DNA from: JAWOLE01 sp035263845
GTDB lineage: Bacteria; Acidobacteriota; Thermoanaerobaculia; UBA5066; Gp7-AA6
Reading direction: 5' to 3'
Assembly (NCBI GenBank): GCA_035263845.1
Contig: DATFQY010000038.1
Coordinates: forward strand, 1 to 15,159
DNA length: 15,159 nt
The notes under the pieces: generated by a model
The model's database searches: none
What the model saw: the letters and a program-made list of their open reading frames with translations, nothing else
What the model was told of the DNA's origin: nothing
Made by a program: the position numbers and the translations under genes
Shown: positions 1 through 6,867 of the stretch, one piece after another
Layout: every line of letters begins with the position of its first letter
Numbering within the stretch: the stretch's first letter is position 1

Positions 1-1159
1 CCGAGGTCAGGTTCCCTCGGAAGTGGTCGAAGACCGAGGAGAGCCGGTACGGCCGGTCGCTCCGGCCGTCGCCGTCGAGGTCCGGCTCGCCGTTGCCCGA
101 CCAGTAGTTGCCGTCGAAGCTCGTGTCCGTCCGGCGGCCCACGAGCGTGAGCGGAGTCTGGTTTGCCACGAACGAGTTCCCCTCGAAACGGACCTTCGAG
201 CAGGAGTCGTAGAGGACGATGGCCGTGTCCGATGCCGCCACGACGTTGCCGCGGAAGGCGCAGTCCGTGGACCCCTCGAGAAAGATCCCCCGGGCGTTGT
301 CGGCGAGGAGGTTGGAGTCCGCGGTCACGCCGTCGCAGGCCTTCAGCAGCAGGCCGACGGAGGCGAAGCCGCGGTTGTGGAGGAAGCGGTTTCGCCGGAA
401 CACGATCCGCTTCGAGTACATCAGCGCGGTGCCGGCTGCGCCGTTCTCGAAGAGGTTGTCTTCGAAGACGTTGTCGTCGGAGAACATGTAATGGAGCCCG
501 AAGCGCAGGTCGCGCGCGGAGTTGCCGCGGATCGTCCCGCCGGAGGAGGACTGGATGTAGAAACCGTCGCGCACGCCGGTGATCGAGTTGCCGGCGAGGC
601 GGAACGCGTTCGTGTTCCAGACGTGGATCCCGCTCCCCTTCTCGCCGGGATCTTTTCCGGGGATGCCGCGGATCTCGCAGTTCTCGATCACCGCGCCGGA
701 GGCCTCGCGCAGGTAGACACCGAAGAGCGTTCCGGAAATGCGGCAATCGCGGACGACGGCGCCGGCCGCGGCCACGTGGACTCCCGAGGTGTCGCGCATC
801 AGGTCGCCCCTGCCGCGTCCGTCGATGTCGAAGCCCTCGATCGTCACGCCGGAAGCCCGGATCCGGACCACGCTTCCGTTTCCCGAACCCAGCAGCAGCG
901 GCCGGCCGCGCCCGCGCAGCGTCAGGCGCTTGTCGAGGACGAGATCGCCGCCCCAGGTGCCCGGACCCACCTCGACCACGGAGCCGGCCGGCGCCCCGTC
1001 CACGCGCGCCTGAAGCGGCGAGACGTCCCGCGGGGCAGGCCGGCCCTCGACTCCGGAAGCCGCCGCGGGAGCCATCTCGTCCGCGCCGGCCCGGACCGAC
1101 CACGCCGTCAGGACGGCGAGGACCGCCAGGATCGGGAGGAGAGCCCGGGGCGTCGCCAA
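1..1159 (-). CDS. nosD: NosD, periplasmic copper-site maturation protein (3' end outside window)
   Basis: NosD is a periplasmic right-handed beta-helix protein that works with the NosFY ABC transporter to assemble the CuZ cluster of N2O reductase. The frame is open from 1159 to the window edge, giving 386 residues, so only a short C-terminal part is missing. A Sec-type signal (hydrophobic residues about 6-20, then an Ala-rich stretch) is followed by repeated short beta-helix coils of the type GxxIxxNxI (about 95-340). Two NosD hallmarks are visible: GLHYMFSDDN at 221-230, and near the C-terminus NYWSGN (351-356) followed by the DGDGRSDRPYRL stretch. The start is inferred as TTG (1159-1157), 4 nt after the stop of the upstream membrane-protein gene, with GGGGTG about 5 nt before it. 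No ATG or GTG fits in this frame, so the start is uncertain while the identity is very secure. It is co-directional with nosZ. Confidence 0.93.
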   Translation of the reverse strand, partial: MATPRALLPILAVLAVLTAWSVRAGADEMAPAAASGVEGRPAPRDVSPLQARVDGAPAGSVVEVGPGTWGGDLVLDKRLTLRGRGRPLLLGSGNGSVVRIRASGVTIEGFDIDGRGRGDLMRDTSGVHVAAAGAVVRDCRISGTLFGVYLREASGAVIENCEIRGIPGKDPGEKGSGIHVWNTNAFRLAGNSITGVRDGFYIQSSSGGTIRGNSARDLRFGLHYMFSDDNVFEDNLFENGAAGTALMYSKRIVFRRNRFLHNRGFASVGLLLKACDGVTADSNLLADNARGIFLEGSTDCAFRGNVVAASDTAIVLYDSCSKVRFEGNSFVANQTPLTLVGRRTDTSFDGNYWSGNGEPDLDGDGRSDRPYRLSSVFDHFRGNLTS

Positions 1160-1163
1160 GCGA

Positions 1164-1814
1164 TCACCCCGCCAGCGCCGCTTCCGCCCGCTCCTCGGCG
1201 CGCTGCTCCGTGCCGGCCAGGAAGACGGCGGCAGCCAGGACCAGCGCCGCCGCCGCGAGGGAGTACGACCCCAGTCCAGGGTAGGAGTAGACGTCGAAGT
1301 TCGCGAGCTTGTGGTGGCCGAAGAGCGGCGGCATGAAGGGGGCCACGCGCACTGCCGCTGTCGGCGCCAGCGTGTGGCCGTACACGTACATCTTGTAACC
1401 GAAGGACCAGAGCGAGAAGAGGCCGAAGTAGACGTAGAGAACGAAGACGTCCACGAGCGAGCTGATGTTGCCCATCAGCGCCGCCCGGAGGAAGAGCAGC
1501 CCCAGCGCCCCGACGACGAACGGAATCCACTTGAACTCGGTGAAGTCGGCGGGCGCGAGGTCGCGCATCCCGATGTAGTGATTCAGGACGTTGATCTCCT
1601 TGATGTCCTGGCCGCCGTTGCCTCCCTCGAGCTTGTAGCTGTAGATCGAGAGGCGCAGGCCGTCGGGGTACTGGGGAGCGAACATCGTCAGCTTCCACAG
1701 GGGCGTCAGGTATGCCGGGAGCATCAACACGGTCGCGATCACGATCAGCCCCCTCGGCCCGACGCCCAGGGGCGCCGAGAGAAACCGCGTGCCGCGCTCG
1801 AAGAAAGTCTTCAT
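1164..1814 (-). CDS. NosB-like integral membrane protein between nosZ and nosD
   Basis: This 216-residue membrane protein has about four predicted transmembrane segments (roughly 22-41, 96-115, 118-139 and 181-200). A hydrophilic, probably periplasmic, loop lies between the first two and holds TPLWKLTMFAPQYPDGL (37-53) and NHYIGM (78-83). Clade II nos clusters, such as that of Wolinella, carry a membrane-protein gene called nosB directly after nosZ. Position, size and topology match that, so NosB-like is the best label, but I assign it by context and not by certain sequence recognition. Its precise role is unknown; a part in electron delivery or NosZ maturation is inferred. The ATG at 1814 lies 13 nt after the nosZ stop and follows a GGGGGA ribosome-binding stretch. 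The 4-nt gap to nosD suggests translational coupling. Confidence 0.8.
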   Translation of the reverse strand: MKTFFERGTRFLSAPLGVGPRGLIVIATVLMLPAYLTPLWKLTMFAPQYPDGLRLSIYSYKLEGGNGGQDIKEINVLNHYIGMRDLAPADFTEFKWIPFVVGALGLLFLRAALMGNISSLVDVFVLYVYFGLFSLWSFGYKMYVYGHTLAPTAAVRVAPFMPPLFGHHKLANFDVYSYPGLGSYSLAAAALVLAAAVFLAGTEQRAEERAEAALAG

Positions 1815-1827
1815 GGAGTCCCCCGGA

Positions 1828-3675
1828 TCAGCCCTTCCCCTTGACGATCAGGTATCCCTGCATCTCCTGGTGGAGGGCCGAGCAGAAGTTCGTGCAGTAG
1901 TACGGGAACACACCGGGCTTGTCCGCCTTGAAGGTGACGATCTTGGTCTCGCCCGGGTCCACGACGATGTTGATGTTGTAGTCGAGCAAACCGAACCCGT
2001 GGAGCTCGTCGGTCGTCTGCTCGATGTTCGTCATCGCGATTCTGACCGTGTCCCCCTGGTTGACCTCGATCGCCGTCGGCGTGATCGTCGAGCGGACGAG
2101 GACGACCTTGGCGGTGACGTTGGTGCCGGCGCGCGTGACCCCGGCGTCCTTGACGTCCCAGATCGCCATGGGGTTCTTGTTCTCCTCCTTGGGGTAGACC
2201 TCGATCGGCTTCAGCTTCTTGGCCTCGATCATCTGGGCGTAGTGGGGCTCCGGCTCGGTGAAAGCGTCGTAGAGGAGCTTCATCTTCTCCTCGCCGATGT
2301 CCACGAGCTGTGAGGACTCCGGCTGCGACGGCCCGACGGAGAGGTGACGGCCGTGGGAGAGCTTGTTCAAACCGACGAGGTACTTCCCTTTGGGCGACGC
2401 GGTGTCGCCCTCGGCGGCGCAGAGGTGGCCGATCGAGTAGGACATCGGGACCTTGTCCACGACCTCCCACGTCCCGAGCTTCCACTTGGCGATGGCCGAG
2501 TCCACGAAGAGCGACGTGTAGGCATAGCCGTCCGGGCCGAACTGGGTGTGGAGCGGGCCAAGCCCCACCGGGACCTCGGCGTCCTTGATGGACTCGTACT
2601 TGAGGACCGGGATGCCGTCCTCGTCCCCCGTGAAGTCCTTGTTGCGGATGGCGGTCTGGATCTTCTCGAAGTTGAAGACGGTCGTGACGCCCTGGAGCTT
2701 CCCGGAGCCGATGATGTACTTGCCGTCGGGCGAGACGTCCACGCCGTGGGGCGACTTGCCGCACGGCATCAGGAAGACGACGCCCGGGACCTTCTTCGGG
2801 TCGAGGACCTTGACGCCGCCGAGCATGTCTCCCTTCCCCTCGGCGATCGCCTTCTCCGCGGCCTTCCAGTCCACGGCGGCGATGTAGTCGCGGTCCCGCT
2901 GCGAGGCGGTGACCTCGAGCTTGCCCGTGGCGCGCTCGGCGTTGTAGCAGGTCCAGAACATCCATCCGTCGGACACTTTCTTTCCGGCGTCGCCCAGGTC
3001 CCAGTCGAAGGGCGGAGTGAGGATCTCGAATCCCTGCGACATTTCGCCGGTCTTGGAGTCGATCTTCACGGCCGCGATGATTCCCTTGTAGTCGGTCGCG
3101 TACTTGTCGATTCCCGTGGAATTGCCCTTGGGCAGCGGGATCGAGAAGCGGGTCGCGAGCATGGAGTACTCGGTGTTGGGAGTCACGAAGGCGGACCCGT
3201 GGTTGCCCGAGACGTTGGGCATCGGCCCGAAGATCTGCTTGGTTTTGAAGTCGCGCAGGTCCACGCGCGCGACGCGGCCGTTCATCTCGTTGACGAACAG
3301 CCACCGGCCGTCGTACTCGCCGTTGGTCTCGGAGAGCGCCGGGTGGTGGACGTCGCCCCAGGTGAGCCCGCCCAGCATCTTTTTCGTCTCGTCGTCGAAC
3401 CCGTAGCCCGTCGCCGGGTAGGGCGTATAGACGGGGATCGTCGAGAGGTGCCTCATGGACGGGACCCCGTACACGTAGACCTGGCCGGAGTGGCCACCCG
3501 ATGCGAAGAGGTAGAACTCGTCGAGGTCCCCCGGCGCGACGTACGTCTTCTGCGCCGCGACGGCGAGGTCCGACGCTCCCGCCGGAGCCTTCCGGCTCCC
3601 CTTCGGCGCCGACGGAGCGCAGTAGATGGCGATAACCGCTGCGATGGCGGTCAAGACGATGAGTGCTCTTTTCAT
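1828..3675 (-). CDS. nosZ: Nitrous oxide reductase NosZ, clade II (Sec-exported)
   Basis: NosZ reduces N2O to N2 in the periplasm. The protein is 615 residues. Its N-terminus (MKRALIVLTAIAAVIAIYCA) is a plain Sec signal without the Tat twin-arginine motif of clade I enzymes. The seven expected CuZ histidines are visible in a beta-propeller domain: H110 and H111 (DVHHP), H159 (GNHGS), H310 (SPHGVD), H376 (LHTQF), H417 (IGHL) and H478 (PEPHYA). The C-terminal cupredoxin domain has the CuA ligands H559 (DELHGFG), C594, C598, H602 and M605 in CTNFCSALHQEM. Asn596 sits where clade I enzymes have Trp, whose backbone carbonyl ligates copper. All key residues are present, so the enzyme should be active. 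The ATG at 3675 follows AGGGAGGA at good spacing. It lies downstream of its own bc complex genes and upstream of nosB-like and nosD. A heptamer repeat lies in its 5' leader. Confidence 0.97.
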   Translation of the reverse strand: MKRALIVLTAIAAVIAIYCAPSAPKGSRKAPAGASDLAVAAQKTYVAPGDLDEFYLFASGGHSGQVYVYGVPSMRHLSTIPVYTPYPATGYGFDDETKKMLGGLTWGDVHHPALSETNGEYDGRWLFVNEMNGRVARVDLRDFKTKQIFGPMPNVSGNHGSAFVTPNTEYSMLATRFSIPLPKGNSTGIDKYATDYKGIIAAVKIDSKTGEMSQGFEILTPPFDWDLGDAGKKVSDGWMFWTCYNAERATGKLEVTASQRDRDYIAAVDWKAAEKAIAEGKGDMLGGVKVLDPKKVPGVVFLMPCGKSPHGVDVSPDGKYIIGSGKLQGVTTVFNFEKIQTAIRNKDFTGDEDGIPVLKYESIKDAEVPVGLGPLHTQFGPDGYAYTSLFVDSAIAKWKLGTWEVVDKVPMSYSIGHLCAAEGDTASPKGKYLVGLNKLSHGRHLSVGPSQPESSQLVDIGEEKMKLLYDAFTEPEPHYAQMIEAKKLKPIEVYPKEENKNPMAIWDVKDAGVTRAGTNVTAKVVLVRSTITPTAIEVNQGDTVRIAMTNIEQTTDELHGFGLLDYNINIVVDPGETKIVTFKADKPGVFPYYCTNFCSALHQEMQGYLIVKGKG

Positions 3676-3696
3676 GCTGTCCTCCCTGTTAATGCC

Positions 3697-3729
3697 GATT
3701 TGTGATTTGTGATTTGTGATCTGTGATCA
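3697..3729. repeat. Tandem GATTTGT heptamer repeat ending in a TGATC-TGT-GATCA dyad
   Basis: Three exact copies of GATTTGT (3697-3717) are followed by one variant, GATCTGT (3718-3724), and a partial unit. Bases 3717-3729 also form a perfect palindrome, TGATC-TGT-GATCA. The array lies in the 75-bp gap between the pentaheme cytochrome gene and nosZ, 22 nt upstream of the nosZ start. The 7-bp period is not helical (10.5 bp), which argues for a slippage-type intergenic repeat over a simple operator array. A role in mRNA processing or local control of nosZ is possible but not shown. Confidence 0.8.
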
Positions 3730-3750
3730 GGGCAAATCTCCCGCAGCGCC

Positions 3751-4983
3751 TCAATGGCCGCCGGTTTCCCTCGAAGCGGTCCCTGCGGCTTTTTGTCTCT
3801 GGAATTCCTGGAAGGCCTCGCGCAGCTTGGCGACGGCGACCTTCTTCTCTTCGGGGGTGAGGATGATCTGGCGCGAGAGGACGACCGACATCGTTCCCGT
3901 CGGCGCCGCCAGGAAGTCGTCCACGGTCCGGCCGAAGCGCGACTGCACGTCCTCGACCGCGGTCGAGAGGTCCGGACCGATCTGCGCCGGGCTCTTGACG
4001 CCGAGCGCCTGGATCGAGTGGCAGACGAAGCAGCCGGTCTTGACGAACCACGCGCCCGGCCCTGTCTTCATCCGATCCTCCTCGGCGATCTCCTCGGGAG
4101 TGCGGGCGTCGGTGCGGGGCGTGCCTGGTCGGTAGTCGGCCGGCACTGGAGCCTTGCGCCACGACATCGCCAGCATCGCGAGCGACTGGGCCTCCTTCGT
4201 CGTCAGGTGGAAGTTCGGCATGACGGTCTCGGCGACGAGCGCCCGCGGGTCCTTGAAGTGGGCAACGTGCCAGGCGAAGGTGGTCCGCTGTCCCGAGAGC
4301 CGGCTGTAGTCGTACTGTTCGGCCGCCTTGTCGCCGACGTAGGTCAGGTCCGGCCCGATCGTGCCGCCGCGCCCGTTGATGACGTGGCAGGCTCGGCACC
4401 CTTTCTCGCGGACGATCTTCTTGGCCGCGTTGATGAAGTCCGCGCCCGGCGTCTCGCGGTCGTAGCGGTGGCAGGTGTTGCAATTGACCTGGATGAGCGC
4501 CTTCTTGTCGTCCGCGATCGTGTAAGCCTCGCCGAGCGTCGAGCTCAGGACCGGCTCTTCCCAGTGCTCGACCGGGCCGTGCGCCTCGTCGGCGTCGACC
4601 GCATATCCCTGGCCGCCGTGGCACGAGGTGCAGCCGAAGCGGTCGAGCGGGTGGTTCTTCAGGATCCCGGAGGGGTGAGAGCGGTAAGGCTCCTCGGCCG
4701 CCTCGAATCCGTTCCAGTAAACGCCCTGGTGGCAGGTCACGCAGCGGTCGGCGCGCCGCAGGTCCGGAACCCAGATCTGCTGGACACCCGATGGGACCGC
4801 CGTCGCCTTCTCGGCGCCGTACTTCGCAGAGACCTGCTGCCGGAAGCTGTACTGGTAGTAGCGCCAGTCGTGCCGCCGGTCGCTCCAGGCGAACAGGATC
4901 GTCGAGACGATCAGTAGGACGCCGATGGCGGCGAGGACCGGGCGGTCGATCTTCGGGTACGGCGAGTTGGTGCGCTTCTCCAT
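3751..4983 (-). CDS. Membrane-anchored pentaheme cytochrome c, bc-complex subunit
   Basis: The protein is 410 residues, with one N-terminal transmembrane anchor (about 16-33) and a periplasmic body with five CxxCH heme sites: C81-H85, C118-H122, C168-H172, C196-H200 and C318-H322. The MPNF sequence at 255-258 is a typical axial-methionine motif for the fourth heme. M365 (GTMSVV) is a candidate for the fifth, which lies in a class I-like C-terminal domain. Its start is 1 nt beyond the cytochrome b stop, so the two are almost certainly coupled. It takes the place of cytochrome c1/f in a Rieske/cytochrome b complex and is the probable electron donor, direct or indirect, to NosZ, whose gene follows. 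The five hemes, against one in c1 or f, suggest it also does the work of a soluble carrier. Confidence is high for the family and moderate for the NosZ partnership. Confidence 0.92.
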   Translation of the reverse strand: MEKRTNSPYPKIDRPVLAAIGVLLIVSTILFAWSDRRHDWRYYQYSFRQQVSAKYGAEKATAVPSGVQQIWVPDLRRADRCVTCHQGVYWNGFEAAEEPYRSHPSGILKNHPLDRFGCTSCHGGQGYAVDADEAHGPVEHWEEPVLSSTLGEAYTIADDKKALIQVNCNTCHRYDRETPGADFINAAKKIVREKGCRACHVINGRGGTIGPDLTYVGDKAAEQYDYSRLSGQRTTFAWHVAHFKDPRALVAETVMPNFHLTTKEAQSLAMLAMSWRKAPVPADYRPGTPRTDARTPEEIAEEDRMKTGPGAWFVKTGCFVCHSIQALGVKSPAQIGPDLSTAVEDVQSRFGRTVDDFLAAPTGTMSVVLSRQIILTPEEKKVAVAKLREAFQEFQRQKAAGTASRETGGH

Positions 4984-4984
4984 C

Positions 4985-6334
4985 TCAGATCCTCCCGGGG
5001 AGCTCCGGCCACGGTTGCCACGGCCAGTAGAAGTGCCAGTACGGCCCGCGCAGGAATGTTCCGACGACCGTCAGGACGAGGATCGCCACGACGAGCGCGA
5101 GGAAGACCCGGTTCTGGAGGCGCCTGGCGCGGTCGAACCAGACTCCCGCCGCGGCGGCCGGGCTGCGGTCCAGCCATGGCCACGCGAGTGCGAGGGCGAC
5201 GAGGATCCCCGGCAGCAGCACTCCGCCGAGGAAGGCGCCGTTGATCGTGAAGGAACCGACGTGGATCGTCGTGTCGGTCACGATCTCCTGGAGCCACAGG
5301 AAGTACCAGGGAGCCTTCGCCGGGTTCGGCGTGACGAGCGGGTTGGCCGGCTCCTCCAGAGGTGAGCGCACGAAGACGGAGAGCATCGAGACGGCCGCGA
5401 TCGTTCCGAGGACCGCGATGGCCGCGCGTCGGACGAGATCGGGAACCGAGTTGACCGTCGTGTCCGGCTTCTCCAGGGTCGCCGCGCGGATGACGGGCGA
5501 GGTCCCCCGGGCGACGCCCAGCAGCGTGTAGGTCTTCGTCTTCGAAGGCGCGACCTCGGCCGCTTCGCTGCGGCGCGCCTCTCGGTCTGCGCGCGCGAGC
5601 CCGCCGTCCTTGCGAATGCGCCACATGTGGTACAGGAAGAAGACGCCGAGCGCCCCGGGCAGGAAGATGACGTGGAGGGTGTAGAAGCGGATCAGCGTCG
5701 CCTGCTCGATGACCCGCCCGCCAAGCAGCAGCTCCCGCAGCTTCGGACCGACGAAGGGGATCGACGAGGCGATGTTCGTCCCGACGGTGATCGCCCAGTA
5801 GGCGAGCTGGTCCCACGGGAGCAGGTAACCGGTGAACGAGAGAAAGAGCGTCGCCAGGAGCATGATCATCCCGAGCACCCAGTTCCACTCGCGGCGCTGC
5901 CCCCTTCCCGCGCCGTTCTTGTAGGCGCCGGTCCAGAAGACGCGGACCATGTGGAGGAAGACCGCGGCGACCATCAGGTGGGCGGAGAGCCGGTGGACGG
6001 CGCGGATCCACGACCCGAAGGTCACGACGTACTCGATGTCCTTGACGGACGCGTACGCCCTCTCGACGGAGGGGACGTAGAGAAACAGGAGCGGCACCCC
6101 CGAGACGATCAGCAGGAGAAGGAGCGCCGCCGAGATCGTGCCCAGCCAGAAGGAGTAATTCCACGCCAGCGACGCCTTCGTGACCTTCGCCGGGAACCAG
6201 TGGAGGAGGAAGTTGGAGACCACCGCGTCGCCGGCCTCGCGGTCGGAAGCCGGCCGCAGGCTCCAGAAAGGTTTCGGGTGGACCCCTGGCGCGGAGGCGC
6301 TCGCGGAAAGCTTGCTGTCCGGGTTGGCGCTCAT
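4985..6334 (-). CDS. Fused cytochrome b of a Rieske/cytochrome b (bc) complex
   Basis: This 449-residue quinol-oxidising membrane subunit carries the two b hemes. Helices A-D lie at about 61-86, 110-133, 150-175 and 214-238. Heme-ligand pairs are H114/H128 in helix B and H221/H236 in helix D. The helix D spacing, 14 residues between histidines, is the b6-type spacing; mitochondrial-type cytochrome b has 13. A subunit IV-like half is fused after a roughly 55-residue polar linker (about 240-298). It holds APWYF (341-345), the counterpart of the PEWY quinol-site motif, and about three more transmembrane helices (about 302-322, 366-388 and 409-428). The soluble N-terminus contains WSLRP. It starts 10 nt after the Rieske stop and ends 1 nt before the pentaheme cytochrome start. 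It should oxidise menaquinol or another quinol and feed electrons to N2O reduction; the quinone type is inferred. Confidence 0.94.
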   Translation of the reverse strand: MSANPDSKLSASASAPGVHPKPFWSLRPASDREAGDAVVSNFLLHWFPAKVTKASLAWNYSFWLGTISAALLLLLIVSGVPLLFLYVPSVERAYASVKDIEYVVTFGSWIRAVHRLSAHLMVAAVFLHMVRVFWTGAYKNGAGRGQRREWNWVLGMIMLLATLFLSFTGYLLPWDQLAYWAITVGTNIASSIPFVGPKLRELLLGGRVIEQATLIRFYTLHVIFLPGALGVFFLYHMWRIRKDGGLARADREARRSEAAEVAPSKTKTYTLLGVARGTSPVIRAATLEKPDTTVNSVPDLVRRAAIAVLGTIAAVSMLSVFVRSPLEEPANPLVTPNPAKAPWYFLWLQEIVTDTTIHVGSFTINGAFLGGVLLPGILVALALAWPWLDRSPAAAAGVWFDRARRLQNRVFLALVVAILVLTVVGTFLRGPYWHFYWPWQPWPELPGRI

Positions 6335-6344
6335 GAGATCTCCT

Positions 6345-6857
6345 TCAGACGACGGTCAGGCGGAAGTCGCGCTCCACGGATCGCGCGAGGTCCACGACGA
6401 GCTGCCCGTCTTCCGGCGCGACCGAGAGGTGGTACCAGGCGAGCGGCTTTGGGGCCGGGCCCGAGATGTTCGTTCCGTCGCCGTTGTACTTCGAGCCGTG
6501 GCACGGGCAGAGGAAGCGGTGCGTGAGCCTCAAGGGCTTGCCGTCCACCGTCTTCGTCTCCGGCTGCGAGAGCGCCTCGGCGCGTACCGTGCATCCGAGG
6601 TGCGTGCACACGGCCGACACGGCGTGGAAGATGTTGCCCTCTCGGAAGACGAAGAGCCGCTGGTCCGGGAGGAACTTCATCCCGTCGGGGAACTCGGCCG
6701 GCATGCCGAGCTTGACGGTCGTCGGCGCGTCGTAGGAGACGTTGGGAACGAGGGATCGCAGCGAGGCCGCCGCCTGGCCGGCGAGCGCGGCGAGGCCTCC
6801 CCCGATCCCGAGCTTGACGAAGAACGCGCGGCGGTCCTGCTTTACGGGTCTTTCCAT
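6345..6857 (-). CDS. Rieske [2Fe-2S] protein of the bc complex
   Basis: The protein is 170 residues. The N-terminus has a Tat-like DRRAFFVKLG motif (8-17) followed by a hydrophobic, Gly/Ala-rich segment (18-31), which probably stays as the membrane anchor as is usual for Rieske subunits. Both cluster-binding boxes are complete: CTHLGC (84-89) and CPCHGS (117-122). Ligands are C84, H86, C117 and H120, and C89/C119 can form the family disulfide. The GPAPKPL loop (133-139), typical of bc-type Rieske folds, follows. It accepts one electron from quinol at the outer site of the cytochrome b encoded next and passes it to the pentaheme cytochrome c. The ATG at 6857 follows a GAGGAGA stretch. It lies 10 nt after the oxidoreductase gene. 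Confidence 0.95.
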   Translation of the reverse strand: MERPVKQDRRAFFVKLGIGGGLAALAGQAAASLRSLVPNVSYDAPTTVKLGMPAEFPDGMKFLPDQRLFVFREGNIFHAVSAVCTHLGCTVRAEALSQPETKTVDGKPLRLTHRFLCPCHGSKYNGDGTNISGPAPKPLAWYHLSVAPEDGQLVVDLARSVERDFRLTVV

Positions 6858-6867
6858 GCGTCTCTCC

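Noticed and set aside
23..1336. Long plus-strand ORF of 437 codons opposite nosD
   Set aside because: Its translation is low-complexity Arg/Ala/Val/Gly without domains. The opposite strand encodes a clear NosD. It is a G+C-rich shadow frame.
1828..3675. NosZ as a lipoprotein through Cys19
   Set aside because: The residues before Cys19 (AIY) do not fit a lipobox, which needs a small residue at -1. A normal Sec signal is more likely.
2344..3705. Plus-strand ORF of 453 codons opposite nosZ
   Set aside because: It is antisense to a full-length NosZ with all copper ligands. The product is rich in Val/Asp/Arg/Leu with no motif.
3754..4917. Plus-strand ORF of 387 codons opposite the pentaheme cytochrome gene
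   Set aside because: It mirrors the real cytochrome codon pattern and has no recognisable domain or ribosome-binding site.
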